DNA of 64,000 nt from NCBI GenBank assembly GCA_022701365.1, contig JAKUHH010000072.1:682001-746000 (forward strand), given 5' to 3'. The notes under the pieces are model-generated. The model made no database searches. It worked only from the letters and a program-made list of their open reading frames with translations, and had not been told where the DNA came from. The position numbers and the translations under genes were made by a program. Below are positions 23,321 through 35,344 of this stretch, piece by piece (position 1 is the stretch's first letter; the number at the start of each line of letters is the position of its first letter). This DNA is from Mycocentrospora acerina. Taxonomy: Eukaryota > Ascomycota > Dothideomycetes > Pleosporales.

Positions 23321-24302
23321 CTAAACGCGTCGCAGCGCCGCAGGGAGGGGGACTGCGTGTCTCGAATGTCGTGTGGTTGAGTGGTTGTGCGGTTGTGCCT
23401 GCTGTTCGTGGGCGGGCGTAGGCCGGGCTGGGGAGTCGCTGCGTGTGCGCCTTGGACAGCAATGGCTCGACTCCAGAGCACGGTTGTTGGCAAAGCGAGT
23501 GACTATTAATACTCGGACGTCGACGCTGGCTTCCTCCTCCGGGGCAGTCTCGAGCACTCGCGGCGCGGCCAAGGTGCACACGAAGAACAGAATTGTGTTG
23601 AGCGTGAAAACGCTCCGGGACGGCTCCTTGGGTGCTTGTGGTAAAGGCGTCGCAAGCTGCCAAGGCACGAATTACTCGCAAAGTGACAAGCAGCACGCAC
23701 CCTGCGCCCAGTGTCACTCGATCACACGCCGGACGATCCTCGGGCGCCGCAAAACCCGCGGCTACGGGGAATCAGAGGGGAAGCGGACAAAGTCATGATG
23801 ATGTTGTTGTTGTTGTTTTGTGGTCGCTGTTGTTGTTATCGTGCCGCATGCACGCTGCGCCTCATGCGTGCTCAGTGTGCTCGGGGTTGCGTCGTTATTG
23901 GCCTGCAACCATCTGCGCCCAGCATGGCCCGTGAGATGACGACGGCCAGGATGCATAAGCTCACCTGGGCAGAGTGAGGAACCGCAATCCGTTCGCTTAG
24001 CCAGCCACACCCAGCGCCTCTGAAACAAATCTCGTCCAGCACGGCCGCCGTTTGGAACAGCCTTTTGCGCCAGTGCCGACGACGTCATCATTCACCTGCA
24101 CTGTGGCCGTGGGAGCCGAAGACAGTCCACGGCTGATCACCCGCGCTGAGACGCTGGGGCCCAGGGTTTGGTGGTCCGGCACCCGCACGTAAACTATCTG
24201 CGCCGTGGTAGAGCACAAGCATTGGTTGCCCCCATCGTCTCACATGCCTGTCAACCACCTTGACCACACTTGCAACCACCTTGGCCACACTTACAGTCAC
24301 AT
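23321..24302. other. Spacer upstream of BST1 with GTT microsatellite
   Basis: Probable BST1 promoter and leader, and 3' region of the gamma-tubulin complex gene. Several overlapping frames exist in this GC-rich DNA (for example 23321-23668 minus) but no domain. A (GTT)n-type tract runs ~23,802-23,840. Confidence 0.5.
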
Positions 24303-27131
24303 CTACGGCCCTGCAAAATACCCATTCATCTCCATCCCCACAACCAGCCGCTCAATCGAGTTTTCCTCGACTGTCCCTTTGCCCTTGCCGTACCCCTTCT
24401 TCCCTGTCAGGCCCCTACACACACTCAGAAACACCCGTATCTTGCCCTTGAGCTTCGCATACAACCCCACCACACTCTGCTGTACTTGCGCATCCTGGTG
24501 CTGCATCTTTGCAAACAACAAGATGTAGTCAAATGTCTCTTCAACAAGCGCCATGATCTTGCGTTGACGTTTCCGGAGTAGCAGCGAGAACATGATGCTG
24601 TCAAGGCATTGTTCGTGCGCGTCGCGGAGAGACGCAATGCCTTCAGTAACACGTGTACCCAGTTCGCCTGCCGCATCCTCGTCGTCGAGTCGTGATTCGA
24701 GAGTGTGGACAAATGTCTCGAACTCGCTCCAATGCTCAGCAATGCCTGTTTGGAACACGTAGTTGGCAAGGACAATGACAAAATGGTGCGCCTCTGTTCT
24801 AAACTGGCGAGACTCGACATTAGGAAACTGTCGCGGAAGATGCGACACAACAAAAAGCATGCGTGAAAGGCGGAGTAAGAACTTGAACATGATGTCGTAT
24901 TTGTCCAACGCAGCACTGGTGATGACCAGGTTGAGCGGCGTCGGTGGCACGTACTGCAAACGAAGGAAATCCAGTGCAGAGAGCGCATCTGGGTCCATGA
25001 CCTTTTCCTGTTCAGCTTCGCTGAGATTGCGAATGGCAAAGTTCAGCTGCCCTGGGAGTTCATCATTGTCTCTACCAGCAATGGTCATGCTTGTTGCGTG
25101 TACATCACCCACCTCTTGGGTGGACTGGTACAGGGCCGATGAGTAGTAGCTCTCACTCAAGACACCCCTCAATGCAAGCCGGAGCTCTGAGCTGGCTGGT
25201 GGCCAAGACTTTCTAGAGCCCAATTGCAAGCCCATTTGTACACCACTCCGCATCTTTCCCTTGTGTCGTTCTGCACTTTCTCGCTCGGGATCAAAGAGAG
25301 CAGTTGCCAATAGCGACGAGAAGACACCATCGCCAAATAGATGGTATTGCCGTTGTAACGAGAGATGGAGCCGCATCTGATGCGACCGGAAGAACAGACG
25401 GAGAGTAGCTGCATTAACGAGCTTCGCTTGTGCTGTGATGAGTGGACGAAAAGAAAGTGCAGATGTTATCGACAAAGGTGGTGAAAACTCGTCAGACTGT
25501 GACGACTCACTCATTTCCGGGTGGTCCAGGATCTGATCCATGAGCAGTTGTAACTCGTCCGGAACAAGACCAAAGAACCTTTTGGGCGGCGCATCCAGCT
25601 CTCGCAAGGAGTCCTCAAAGTACTTCTCAAAATTTAGCGCTCCCTGTTCTCTGAGCGGAGACTCTACCGCAGAAGGGACCGAGGGTATTGGTGCGAGGGT
25701 GCTTGAATCGTGACTGTATCGGAGGATTGCCTTTCGCAACTGATCCTCATAGTCTTTCGCTCTCATGGCAATTGCATCAATATCCTTCCAGCCAAAACTC
25801 CACTCCAGTTTCGGTGGCTGTATCCCCATTTTTTCTAGGTTGACCAGTGGATGGTAGGGATGCTGCGTTTTCAGGAAACGCAGGCTGTTGCCAGTCTCAA
25901 AGATCGTATTACCATCCTCAGGTGTGATGTACCTGGGCATCATCTCGGATCGATAAACATATTCCAGCGGCCCCTGATCAGGTGTGCCATCGTCGACGGC
26001 AACGAAGCTGCCTCTTGATGAGACGGGCATAGCGGCTTGTTCTTGCTGGATACCCATCCATTCGCAGAGCAGCTCCAAACTGGGTCCAGCCACCTGACAC
26101 AGTACCCGGCATGATAATTTGCGCAGATAGTCGTCTCCTTCTTCAATCTCCAAGATGCGATGATGGAGGATGGAGGACAGCTGCTCGTTCGTCTTGGCAT
26201 GTTTTGTAGAATCGACCATTCGAGCGACGTGGATCAGAATCTCACGTGGTTTTGCGAATAAACGCTGGAGTTGCAGGAGCGAGGCAACCCCCTTTGAGTA
26301 TCTTCCAAGATGGTCTTCGAGGGTGGTGAGGATGCTCGACGTGGAAGTAGCTAGTGCAACCTTGGCTGGTATGTTTGTTGCCAAGGCAAATGTGCGTTCA
26401 GCGAACGACCTCAAGTACAGGAAGAGATTTCCGGTGTGAATAAACTGGGTTATCAGGCTCTGGGCGGTACGCAAACTCAGGCCTGAAGCACGTCCATCCA
26501 AAATGGCAAACTCAAAAGTCTTCAGTTTGATGTTGAACTGGAACAATATTGAAGAGCGGCCAAGACCAAGATTCCACAGTGACTGTAAAAGGACGTCTCC
26601 CTTGACGACTCTTCCAGTGCTGGTCTCGCCTGCATCGCTTGCCAGGGCTGCATCAAAAGCCCCAGGGCCGTGTTCGGTAAGATAGGGCGTGCGGCGCTCG
26701 ACATGGTCTTTGTTCTCGAACGCCTCCCATGTATGGAACAGTGTGTCCTTGTTCGCTGGCCCTAGGTCTAAGGCGATCTGCCAGATATCCTCCTCGGGCT
26801 CCAGAGACGGGTCCTGGGTCGAGATGCTGACCTCGTCGAGGCTCTCAAGCTCTGGGAGCGGGCCAAACTCGAACGTCTCCAAGTCGGGCAGGCGGAGTTC
26901 GCGATCCAGGTCATGTTTGGGCGCATAGGGGTGGTCGAATCGGATGGAAGGAACTGCGCGCGATTAGACGATCCCACGCGCTCGCGCAAGAGAGACGCGA
27001 CCAAACGTACTGTCGAGCTCGAGGGGAGCAAACAAGAATGACTCGTACGCGTCGGCGTCGTGGAAGAGGGCGGGCTGCTTCCACAGGTCCTTGTTGGAGA
27101 AGACATTGTACGCCGGGTCATGGTCGTCCAT
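24303..27131 (-). CDS. Gamma-tubulin complex component (Spc97/Spc98 family, GCP5/GCP6-like)
   Basis: Subunit of the gamma-tubulin ring complex that nucleates microtubules at the spindle pole body. Model on minus: exon 1 27011-27131, intron 26954-27010 (GTACGT donor), exon 2 24303-26953; 923 residues. Splicing at GAC A|TT joins LELD to IPSIRFDHPYAPK. The middle region (PYLTEHGPGAFDAALA, SLWNLGLGRSSILF, LLQLQRLFAKP) resembles the grip-1 half of Spc97/Spc98 proteins, and the C-terminal half (ALDFLRLQYVPPTPLNLVIT, KYDIMFKFLLRLSRM) is the grip-2 part that contacts gamma-tubulin. The assignment to the GCP5/6 branch (S. pombe Alp16) rather than GCP2/3/4 is inference from the long, divergent central region. 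An in-frame ATG 45 bases upstream is a possible alternative start. Confidence 0.8.
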
Positions 27132-27364
27132 GGCTGGGCAGTCTGGGGAGAGAGTCGTGGTGGGGCATGACGCCAAAAGCCTCCACGGCCAGCCCTACGC
27201 GTCCCCCCTGGTCCCTGCACTGCCTTTTGTTCCTGCAGCGCGTCCTCGACCCGCGCTCCGCCCCGACTCTCTGCCTTCTGCGCCCACACAACCGCCTCGA
27301 CTCTCCGCCCCCTGCGCCCACACAATCGCCCTCTCCAACGCCATCTCCGACGCCAGCGCCTGCA
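27132..27364. promoter_or_regulatory. Shared divergent promoter, gamma-tubulin subunit / EAF7
   Basis: Only 233 bases separate the two start codons, so both promoters must lie here. Sequence is C-rich on the plus strand (CCCCGACTCTC, ccccctgcgcccac). No clear TATA element. Confidence 0.5.
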
Positions 27365-28283
27365 ATGCCGCCCCGGAAAAAGGCCAAGGCGAGCGCTGCG
27401 TCGACGCCGCTGCGCGACACGCAGCCCAAGACGCCGCAGGACTCGGGCAGCCTCTCGCAGTCGCAGGACGATGTGCTCAGCGATCCCTGGGCCGACGAGC
27501 AGGAGACGCAGCTCTTCAAGAGCATGATGAAGTGGAAGCCAACTGGTGGGGCCCGTTTGTCTCGTACGCTGCATGCGCCGGGGTTGACTTCTTCCAGGCC
27601 TGCACAAGCACTTTCGCATGATCTCCATCCACAACGACATGCGCTCCCACGGCTTCGCAGCCGACGACGCTCCCCACACGCGCATCCCCGGCATATGGAA
27701 GAAGCTACACCAGCTGTACGACCTGGAAACGCTCGACACGCGTGAAAACGACTTTGTCTACTCGGATGATCCCGACCCAACCAACCCAGACGACGCCGCC
27801 AACATACCCGACTTTGAGCTGCCAGAAGACGAGTTTGGCGAGCTCATGTGGAATGCCCGCTTCCACCGCGAGGAGTCTGCCGCCGCCTCCTCCCCAGGCA
27901 CCATCCCTACCGAGGACGACAAGGCCTTGTATATGCCAAACATTGGTCTCCTCAAGGACCTGCCCGATGGCGTACGGTCGCACAAGGCGGAAAGCGTCGC
28001 TGAAGCCACGCCGACACCCAAAAACACAAAAAGCACAAGAGCAAGCAGGGCAACCGCGAAGAATGCAAAAGGTGCACCTGCAAAGACGACGGCCCAGAAT
28101 GTAAAGAACGCAAAGACACGGTCGACCGTATCAGAGTCCTCGCATGGAGAGGAAGATGGCGACGATGACGAAGAAGAGGAGTCAAGCACCGAGTCTGAGG
28201 AGGACAGTGCGCCTGTCACACGTCGAGCCAACCGAAACAGGGCGCGGCAGACTGCACCCAAGCAACGCACGAGGAAGAGATAG
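27365..28283 (+). CDS. EAF7: NuA4 histone acetyltransferase subunit Eaf7 (MRGBP/CT20 family)
   Basis: Subunit of the NuA4 acetyltransferase, part of the TINTIN module with Eaf3 and Eaf5. Model: exon 1 27365-27545, intron 27546-27597, exon 2 27598-28283; 288 residues. The conserved CT20 domain spans the splice: DPWADEQETQLFKSMMKWKPTG joined by G|GC to LHKHFRMISIHNDM, then TRIPGIWKKLHQLYDLETLD. The N-terminus is basic (MPPRKKAKAS). The tail is low in complexity, first Ala/Lys/Thr-rich, then acidic (EEDGDDDEEEESSTESEED), ending in basic KQRTRKR. Length matches other filamentous-fungal Eaf7 proteins. Confidence 0.9.
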
Positions 28284-28357
28284 ACCAGACGATGACTGCA
28301 CTAGGCGTAGCCTCTACTTTTGAGATACCCCTAGTCCTTCTTCCCGCTCCCTGCATC

Positions 28358-28990
28358 ACGCTATGCAGTCCAATTTCGCTCCTGCTCAAAAATAGCAAAT
28401 CCTGGGTAGTCGAAGTCGTTCCTCCTGGGTGGTGACTGATTGGCTGTCCGCAAGAACTCGCTGTCGATCAAGTGGACCTCTTGCGCCGCATCCTCCATGT
28501 ATTGGTCTTTCTCATACTTTAACATGAAGAAGCCGCTAACTGGCCCCTCAAACACATTCGTGTGCATGTGTCGAGGTATCAACAGCCAGAGCCGCTTCAA
28601 GCTCCATGGCCTTTATCTACTCAAGAGCCCATTCCAGTTGCCTTGAATGCTCATGATGTATTCAAGCTCTAACCTCTTCAGGTTCAGGGAAGTTTACAGA
28701 GTCAGATGAAATTGGTCCTCCAAAAGAGTGTGTTGGCTGTCAGACATGAGCCGGAACTCCTGAACATTTTGTTGTCGCATATTGAGGCTGTCTGTAGTTG
28801 AATTGCTCGAGAACTAATGATCATATAAGTATTGGCTTTCAGAATGAAATAGGGCATTCGCGACAGCGCAGCCTCCAAGATTCGCAAGTCAGGCATAAAT
28901 GCAATCCTAAACCTCAGTATACGTGTGATCCTACCCGTCAAGGTGATAACTCAAAGGTGTCACTTTACGCGCCAACAAAATCAAGGACAA
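28358..28990 (-). pseudogene. Broken gene with two in-frame TAA codons, family unknown
   Basis: One minus-strand frame runs from about 28,765 to 28,361 with coding-like composition (LMSDSQHTLLEDQFHL, LKRLELEYIM, GNWNGLLSR, LKRLWLLIPRHMHTNVFEG, then NDFDYPGFAIFEQERN and a natural stop). It is interrupted by two TAA codons, at ~28,694 and ~28,616. A second coding-like stretch in another frame lies just upstream (MPDLRILEAALSRMPYF, ~28,870-28,895). CAA-to-TAA changes would explain at least the first stop. The Leu-rich spacing hints at an F-box or LRR-type fungal protein, but I cannot name it. The neighbours on both sides are intact genes. Confidence 0.5.
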
Positions 28991-30259
28991 GATCTTGAAT
29001 TTTTCAGATAGCGAAGCATGCGGCTCTATTACCAGGCAGCGCCGCTATTACACTCTCGAGCACTAGATTGTGATGTCCAAGCCACAGGAACCTCCGCAGT
29101 GCATCAACAGGTAACAAAGCAAGGAAGAAGGCATGTCCCGTCCAGTGACAACACACTACTTTTTTCTCTCTCCAGTTCTGTGTCCTCACCACTATGAGGA
29201 TACATGCTACAAAATGACAGTCGTTATACTCTTGGCATATGCGATACTGATATTGCAAATGGCAGTGTGAATTTGTCAGGCACTGTGAAATTGTCAGGCA
29301 CTGTGAAATTGTCAGGCACTGTGAAATTATCAGGCAGTGAACTAGAACAAATTTTCATCGCCGGCGTTGATGCTCCCCGCTTAAGATGCATAGCATGCAT
29401 ACAAATTTCATGTCACATATCTCAACTCTACCACTCCAACCCTTCATTATATCGTCGCTCGTATTGTGATCACTATAGTCAACGTCAAGCCCGCCTCTCA
29501 TTACCTTTACGTAGAAGGATACACTCATTGACTGGTTGGAATCTTGCAACTCTGAACTTGTTCTCGAGGTAAAATCAAGGGTTTGCATACACTCGACGCT
29601 GTCCTGTCCAAGCAAGCGGACTCTGTTTATTTGAGCAAATAAGTGGCCACCATGTCGTCACCATTCTGAGCCGTGATTTCAAACCCAAGTTGAATTGGAG
29701 GCTTTTTACACGCATCCATCAGAATATCCTTCTACTCACTGTTTCCCGCGTGCGTGATACCATGAAATCACCGATTCGTCGGAACTGGGTGGTGGGATGG
29801 GGGTAAATGTAGTGACTCTTCTTACTTACTGTGCTTGTAACTCTTGACTTGAAACTATGGAAAGACTACCTCCTGGCTGTGTGATGCTGTATTTCTACAC
29901 AGATGGCTTATAAGAATAATACAAATCCCACTTACTCACTGCTCTTCACCTTGAGGCTGTCGATGGGATTCATTTGGCACAGCTGCCTTCTCTCACTTTC
30001 GGCGACTGTTTTGATTGCACTAGCGTGTGACTTGAACTGGTCCTAGACGTTTATTTCACATAACGTTACTCGCCCATTTTACTGCAATTTCCTCATCTTC
30101 CCATTGACTGCACTGTACTGCAATCACCCACTCGCTCGCCCACTCAATTCGCACTGATCCCACAACCACTCTACTTACTAGTCAAAAACTGCACAAACCA
30201 ACGACACCAACCAAAAATCCTCCATCTCAACATAGCAGCCTCTACCACCACCACTTACC
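28991..30259. other. Spacer upstream of the cysteine-rich protein gene
   Basis: No gene found. It contains the 18-bp tandem repeat listed separately. Frames at 29204-29572 plus and 29355-29615 minus are short and without a domain. Confidence 0.5.
29267..29338 (+). repeat. Four tandem copies of an 18-bp unit
   Basis: Unit gtgaaattgtcaggcact, four head-to-tail copies. The first has a single difference (gtgaatttg) and the last two (ttatc, cagt). Because 18 is a multiple of three, the plus frame reads VKLSGT repeated. The surrounding 122-codon frame is otherwise unconvincing. There are no spacers, so it is a minisatellite. Confidence 0.85.
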
Positions 30260-30673
30260 ATGAACCTCTTCCTCTTCCTTCTTTCTTTGCCTCTCCTCGC
30301 CTTTGCCATACCTCTCGTCAACACCGCCACGCCGGACTGCACATCCTGCACCTCCCTCCTCAGCTTCTGCTTCCAGGTAGATTGTCCCACTCCCACCAAC
30401 CACCATAGTCTCCACCCACATCAACCCACATTCCAGCATCTACTAACCTGGAAACCCCTCCACAGAACGGTCATACACCGGGCCAAACGGGCTGCATGCA
30501 GACTTGCCGTGAACACGTTTGCCACCGGACACCTGCTGTGAGTCTTCGATTGCTATACGGGTTCTTGATTGGGAATGTAGATGGAGGTAGTGGCTAACTT
30601 GTGTGGTGGGCAGTGCAAGATGTGTGGTGGGGAGTTTGATGCTTGTCCCGAGGTGAGCAGGTATCATAACTAG
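30260..30673 (+). CDS. Small cysteine-rich secreted protein
   Basis: Model: exon 1 30260-30376, intron 30377-30465 (TACTAAC branch at 30441, ACAG acceptor), exon 2 30466-30537, intron 30538-30613 (GTGAGT donor, GCTAAC branch), exon 3 30614-30673; 82 residues. The first ~17 residues are a clear signal peptide (MNLFLFLLSLPLLAFA). The mature part has nine cysteines in spacing CTSC, C, CMQTC, C, CKMC, C. Size, secretion signal and cysteine load fit fungal effector-like or hydrophobin-unrelated secreted proteins; no family is recognised. The odd cysteine number suggests either one free thiol or a slightly wrong last exon (a further GTGAGC donor lies near the end). It stands alone, ~250 bases from the stop codon of the converging ARH1 gene. 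Confidence 0.65.
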
Positions 30674-30923
30674 GGGAAGATGTGGGGCTGGGATATTTGT
30701 GGAGAGGGAATGGAGATGGGGTGTTTGAGAAAGAATAGTGCACAGGAGAAGATGGGGAGTTGAGGTGTGACTATGGATCTTTCAAATACTGATGAGAATT
30801 GGAGGTCTCTGTGCAACCATGGGCCGCAGAATAGACGACGTAAAGGGAGCCAACAGGATCTAGACTACCTTTTTGGCTACATACCTGAGACATTGATTAG
30901 GTTGAGTCTACACAAAGACATGC

Positions 30924-32631
30924 CTATGCATCCAACACTTTGAGCATCTCGTGCACACTCGCAAACTTCTCTCTCTCCTTCCCCCTAATTTTCCCTCTAG
31001 CTCTCTCGGCTTCGTCTATTGTCTTCCAGTCCGCCCATGCCAACGGTCTGACACCTCTACTAATCACTTCTTCCTTAACACCATCCCATCCTAGCCCCGT
31101 GCTCTTACTCTTTCCCTGCTCATCATTCAAGAACGGAACGTCACTATTCCAATCCTGCGCAATGATGTCTGCAGACATAAAGGCGTCCTGCATCGTACTT
31201 GCAATCACACCCGTGGGTCCGCGCTTCACCCATCCCGCACAGTAGAGACCATGGACATGTCCTGCAGTAAGGTTGCCAGGACCTGCAGATGGCGTGATGA
31301 CGCGACCATGAACATCGTTGGGGATGATGCCCAGCTTTGTATCAAAGGGAACGCCGAGATCGGAGAGCCCTGGAAGGGCTGTTGATTTGTAGCCTACAGA
31401 ACGGAAGGCAAGGGATGCTTCTACAGTGGTTTCGTCATCGGTGGCTACTACACGTGCGGATTTGTCAAAAGGATCGGTGTTTGGATCGAACTGCTGAGTG
31501 GTGAGTGTTATGGAGGAGAGATGAGATGAGCTGGCGTTCAAAGATTTGGGAGCTCGGAGGAAGTCGAGAGCCCATGATCTTGGTGCATCGTGTGTTGTAG
31601 CTTTCGATCCTTTGAGGAGAACGTCCGCTATTCGCTTCTGCACTCGTGGAAGTTTCTTAATATCTGGTGGGTAGAAGGATGGATTAATAGGTTCGAATGC
31701 GACGGAGGGTACATTCATAAGTTCACGTGCTTCTTTGACTGTGAACGCAGCCTAGCATGTCATCAGTAGGGTTGTCTTTGATTAGCTGTAGCAAATACCT
31801 TACCTGTAATGGCCCTCGCCTGCCCACTACTCTCACAGACTTTACCTTGCTGTCAGACAAAGTCTGGATAGCTTGTTCAGTAATGTCTGTAGAGCGCAGC
31901 GTATCCACAGGTGTGAGGAGGATCCTAGCGACATCCAGAGCAACATTTCCTTGTCCAATGACGATAGCCTGCTCTCCAGCCAACAGATCAGGCTTCAGGT
32001 TCTGGAATTGCGGTAGCCCATTATACCAGCCTACGAACTCCCTCGCCGAGAATACACCGGGAAGATTCTCCCCTGGTATTCCTAACTTTCTGTCCTCACT
32101 CGCACCGTATGAGAACAGCATTGCATCGTAATGCGGCTTCAACCTAGAGAGCTCAATATCTGTTCCGATGCGCACATTGCCAATATAGTTGAAGCGTGGA
32201 GATTGCGCGACCTCTTCAAATGTGTCCTGGCAATTCTTGACCTCGGGGTGGTCGGGCGCTACACCAAAGCGGACGAGGCCGTAGGGCACGGGGAGCTGCT
32301 CATACATGTCGATGATGACATCTTGGACCTTGCTCATAAGACGATAAGCGGTGTAGAAGCCAGCAGGACCTGAGCCGATGATGGCGACGCGAAGACATTT
32401 TCGCGAGGTTGTTGTCGTGCTGTAGGCATTACGCGAGAACAGTAATGTCTGATGATGAGTCCTGATTGACGAATACGATCTAATCAAAGATCGCAATTGT
32501 GCGGTACTAGAGTTTTGAATGGCATCAGACGAGCCATGGTGATACTTTAATTGAATCGCCGAACCCGCTCTATATCTGGTACAGCTGGCGCAAACGTAGC
32601 GCGCGTGGCGTAGTTGGCGGGTGAGGAACAT
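30924..32631 (-). CDS. ARH1: Mitochondrial adrenodoxin/ferredoxin-NADP+ reductase
   Basis: Flavoprotein that passes electrons from NADPH to mitochondrial ferredoxin, used in Fe-S cluster and heme A synthesis. Model on minus: exon 1 31804-32631, intron 31752-31803 (GTAAGG donor), exon 2 30924-31751; 551 residues. The start at 32631 gives an Arg/Tyr-rich presequence (MFLTRQLRHARYV). FAD motif GSGPAG at ~86-91, followed by YEQLPVPYGLVRFGVAPDHPEVK, the family signature; NADP-binding motif IVIGQGNVALDVARILL in the middle. The exon junction rebuilds GRRGPLQ-AAFTVKEARELM. The C-terminal part has AGWVKRGPTGVIASTM, the second FAD-contacting motif. Somewhat longer than yeast Arh1 (493). Confidence 0.95.
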
Positions 32632-33234
32632 CTTGCGCAAAGTTTCATCTCTGCATGTGAGAGATGGCAACGGCCATCATATGATGACTAAGACTCGTAC
32701 TTTGCCATCCTCTATCACAACCACAACCTAGCACAGTTCGCAATGATTCCTGCGACGTCAATCTTTCACGAGAGCCTTTTCTTATCTCATTTACTAAGTT
32801 GCTTGTTCCTCAGCTTCTTCGTTGCTTGTTCTACTCATCAACACGATCAATACTTTCATCTTGCGCCGCACTGACCGCGATCAAAAGCAAAAGCCACCCT
32901 TGCACCCTTGCCTTGGTCAACCTGGGAACCCCACACGTTCAGCAGGTTTCCAGAGATGGGCCAGATGCGGCTAACATGGTCAAGGATGAGGCTCTCCGAC
33001 TTAACCGCAATTCACGTCATGACCGTTCCCGCTCTGCCGTGTCAAGTATTGGCTGTAACCACGGCAACGCAATGAGGGTAAACAAAAATCTACATCAACT
33101 CCCCAGATCCCCGTCCACCCCATGCCTCTCATCACCATCAGCATCTATTTGCTAAGCGAAAGCATCTCACTTTCGCTCCTGGCGGCTGTGTAAGGAAGGC
33201 CTTCATTCATTATTTGTCTTCTTGATCAGCAACC
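32632..33234. other. Divergent promoter region ARH1 / membrane protein
   Basis: Both flanking genes start outward from here. A 118-codon frame (32799-33155 plus) has no domain and is likely chance. Confidence 0.5.
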
Positions 33235-35344
33235 ATGGGCCGCTGGCAGCCCTACCTCTATGAGCCCCAACGGGACCCGCAGCTCGACGACTTCAACCCC
33301 AGAGCTGCGACAATGGCCAGTCGCATGCCGCCGTCCCCAGAGAAGAAGAAGCAGGATGGACCATTGATTAACTTCAACCGTCATCCGGATAGCTATCTGA
33401 TTATGCCATACGGAAAGGTAGACGTTGAGCCTATGAATCCAAAGACGAAGCTATTCGTCAACATTGCACGATGGGTGCAGTTCTCCTGGCGTCTCTGCAC
33501 TCTCTTTGGAGCGATCGGAGTCTTGCTTTGCGGAATCTTCATCAAAGGCACGCAGGATACGGAGGGATATATTATGAGAATACCAGTACGTGCGCAATGA
33601 TCTCTTAAAATATGAAATGGTTGCTAATATACCATAGCCTGGCATCGACGTTGTGGCAAGTCTGTATGCCGTATACCACCTGGTTCATAGCTTCAAGTCG
33701 CGGCCGCCTGGAAGCGCCGCTAGCTACCACTTCTTTGCCCTTGTGACCGACATTGGCTTCATCCCCTTCTACGTTTTCACAGTGCTGATCTCTCGACGCA
33801 ATTTCGACATGAAAGCGGGCACTGCGGGACGTTGGCGAACCATGTTTCCAACAGACGATGATACGAACAAGATTCTCTTCACAACGTGGGTGACTGCCAT
33901 AACAGTTGGAGGCCTGCATTTGATCTCTGCGTTCTTGGACATGTATCTCATTGTTATATTCCGCAAAATCTCTCATATGCCGCCTGACATGAACCCACTC
34001 GAGGCCAATTTGACCTCGCGCAGGAAGTCCAAGCACAAATACAAGAACTCCTCTGTCTCGACCATCACTCTGGCTGGAGAGGACGAAAAGCGCTTCAGTG
34101 CGCAGTCGACGGTAGCAGGCGACAGGAATTCGCAGGTTGATCCTCTGCTCTCGCCAGAGATACCAAGTCCTACTAAGCAGCAGGTGGCGTTTTTGCACAC
34201 TCGAAACAAGTCGGAATCAACCTACTCTCCACACACGCCAAACTCTGCTCGCCAGTCAAAGGAGAGATTCTCCATGTATTCTCAGCCGGCATCCACTCGC
34301 CAGTCACAGGCAGCTGTCAGTCGTGGAGGCGACCATTACAATCAGCATGATGTCGACGATGACCAGACGCTGGCGGAGCGAAAGTCCTTCCTCTCACAAC
34401 AGACAAACATCAAAAGACACTCGAGGACTGACTCTTACGTTCCCTCACCCTCGTTGCCAAATAGGCAGAATTTCTCTATGCCGTCTTCCAACTACTCCCA
34501 AGATGATAAGTTAAACACATCCGGTGACCTTGCTCTTCAGAAAAATAGCCGTGAGAATTTGCAAACTGATAATTGGTTCGTGCACCCCGAACAAGGTGAT
34601 GAGGCAGGCCACGGAACAAACCATACTGTGCCCAAAAATCCCAAGTCCCCTTCGAAGAAGGGCTACAGCATGGTGGCTTCCTACGAAGATATCTCGGACC
34701 ACGAAGACGATACCATGGTTCCCCAACCATTGCGTATGAACCCACCTACGCCACCACCAGCAGTACCTCATGATGAGACGGGAAGCACTCCTCCCCCTGC
34801 CGGGCTCAAGAGAACTCAGACGACCACGTCCATTTCCACAGATGCTACATTCAATCGTTCATATTCACAGTCGCGCTCTGGAACACCAAAGTCACGTTAC
34901 TATGGCGACCTCAAGGCTGCAACAAGTGGAATCAGGTCTGGTAATTCTCCTGCGAACTCGGCAAGTTCATCACCAACGAAAGGATCCATCAAGAGTCAGC
35001 AAAACAATCTGCCCAGTGTAACAAAGCAGTATGCAGCCAATGCTTCGAACACACCAAACAGTTTTGTGAAGAACTCGCTGTTCACGTTAGACAAAAAGAC
35101 GTACACCAGCGTCCGGCGAACGGGCGACACCGGTTTCACTGCTACTAAGAGCCAGTCACCACGTGTGGTGAGCCGATCCGGAGTTGATTACATGAATCCC
35201 TACGAGTTTGACGACTCCGACCTTGGCATGCCAGGAAGAAGGCGCGATGTCAGTGGGAAGGTCGCAGAAGAGGGACGCGGTGGTGGCTGGGCGAACAGGA
35301 ACAATCATGGAATGATGCACCGCAAGGTGAGCGGTGCAGTATGA
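33235..35344 (+). CDS. Four-pass membrane protein with long Ser-rich tail, unknown function
   Basis: Model: exon 1 33235-33585, intron 33586-33637 (GTACGT donor, GCTAAT branch, ATAG acceptor), exon 2 33638-35344; 685 residues. After a hydrophilic start (MGRWQPYLYEPQRDPQLDDF) there are four hydrophobic segments: ~80-105 (LCTLFGAIGVLLCGIFI), ~120-135, ~147-170 (FFALVTDIGFIPFYVFTVLI) and ~193-225 (WVTAITVGGLHLISAFLDMY). The layout resembles small tetraspanning fungal proteins (MARVEL/Sur7-like) but I cannot assign a family. The remaining ~450 residues are Ser/Thr/Pro/Gln-rich, probably cytosolic and phosphorylated. I believe orthologues are widespread in Pezizomycotina, but that needs a search. 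Confidence 0.75.

Noticed and set aside
23321..23717. Two overlapping minus frames of 115-139 codons upstream of BST1
   Set aside because: No domain; most likely open by chance in GC-rich promoter/leader sequence.
29267..29338. Possible CRISPR-like array
   Set aside because: Units are directly adjacent with no spacers, in a fungal genome; it is a minisatellite.
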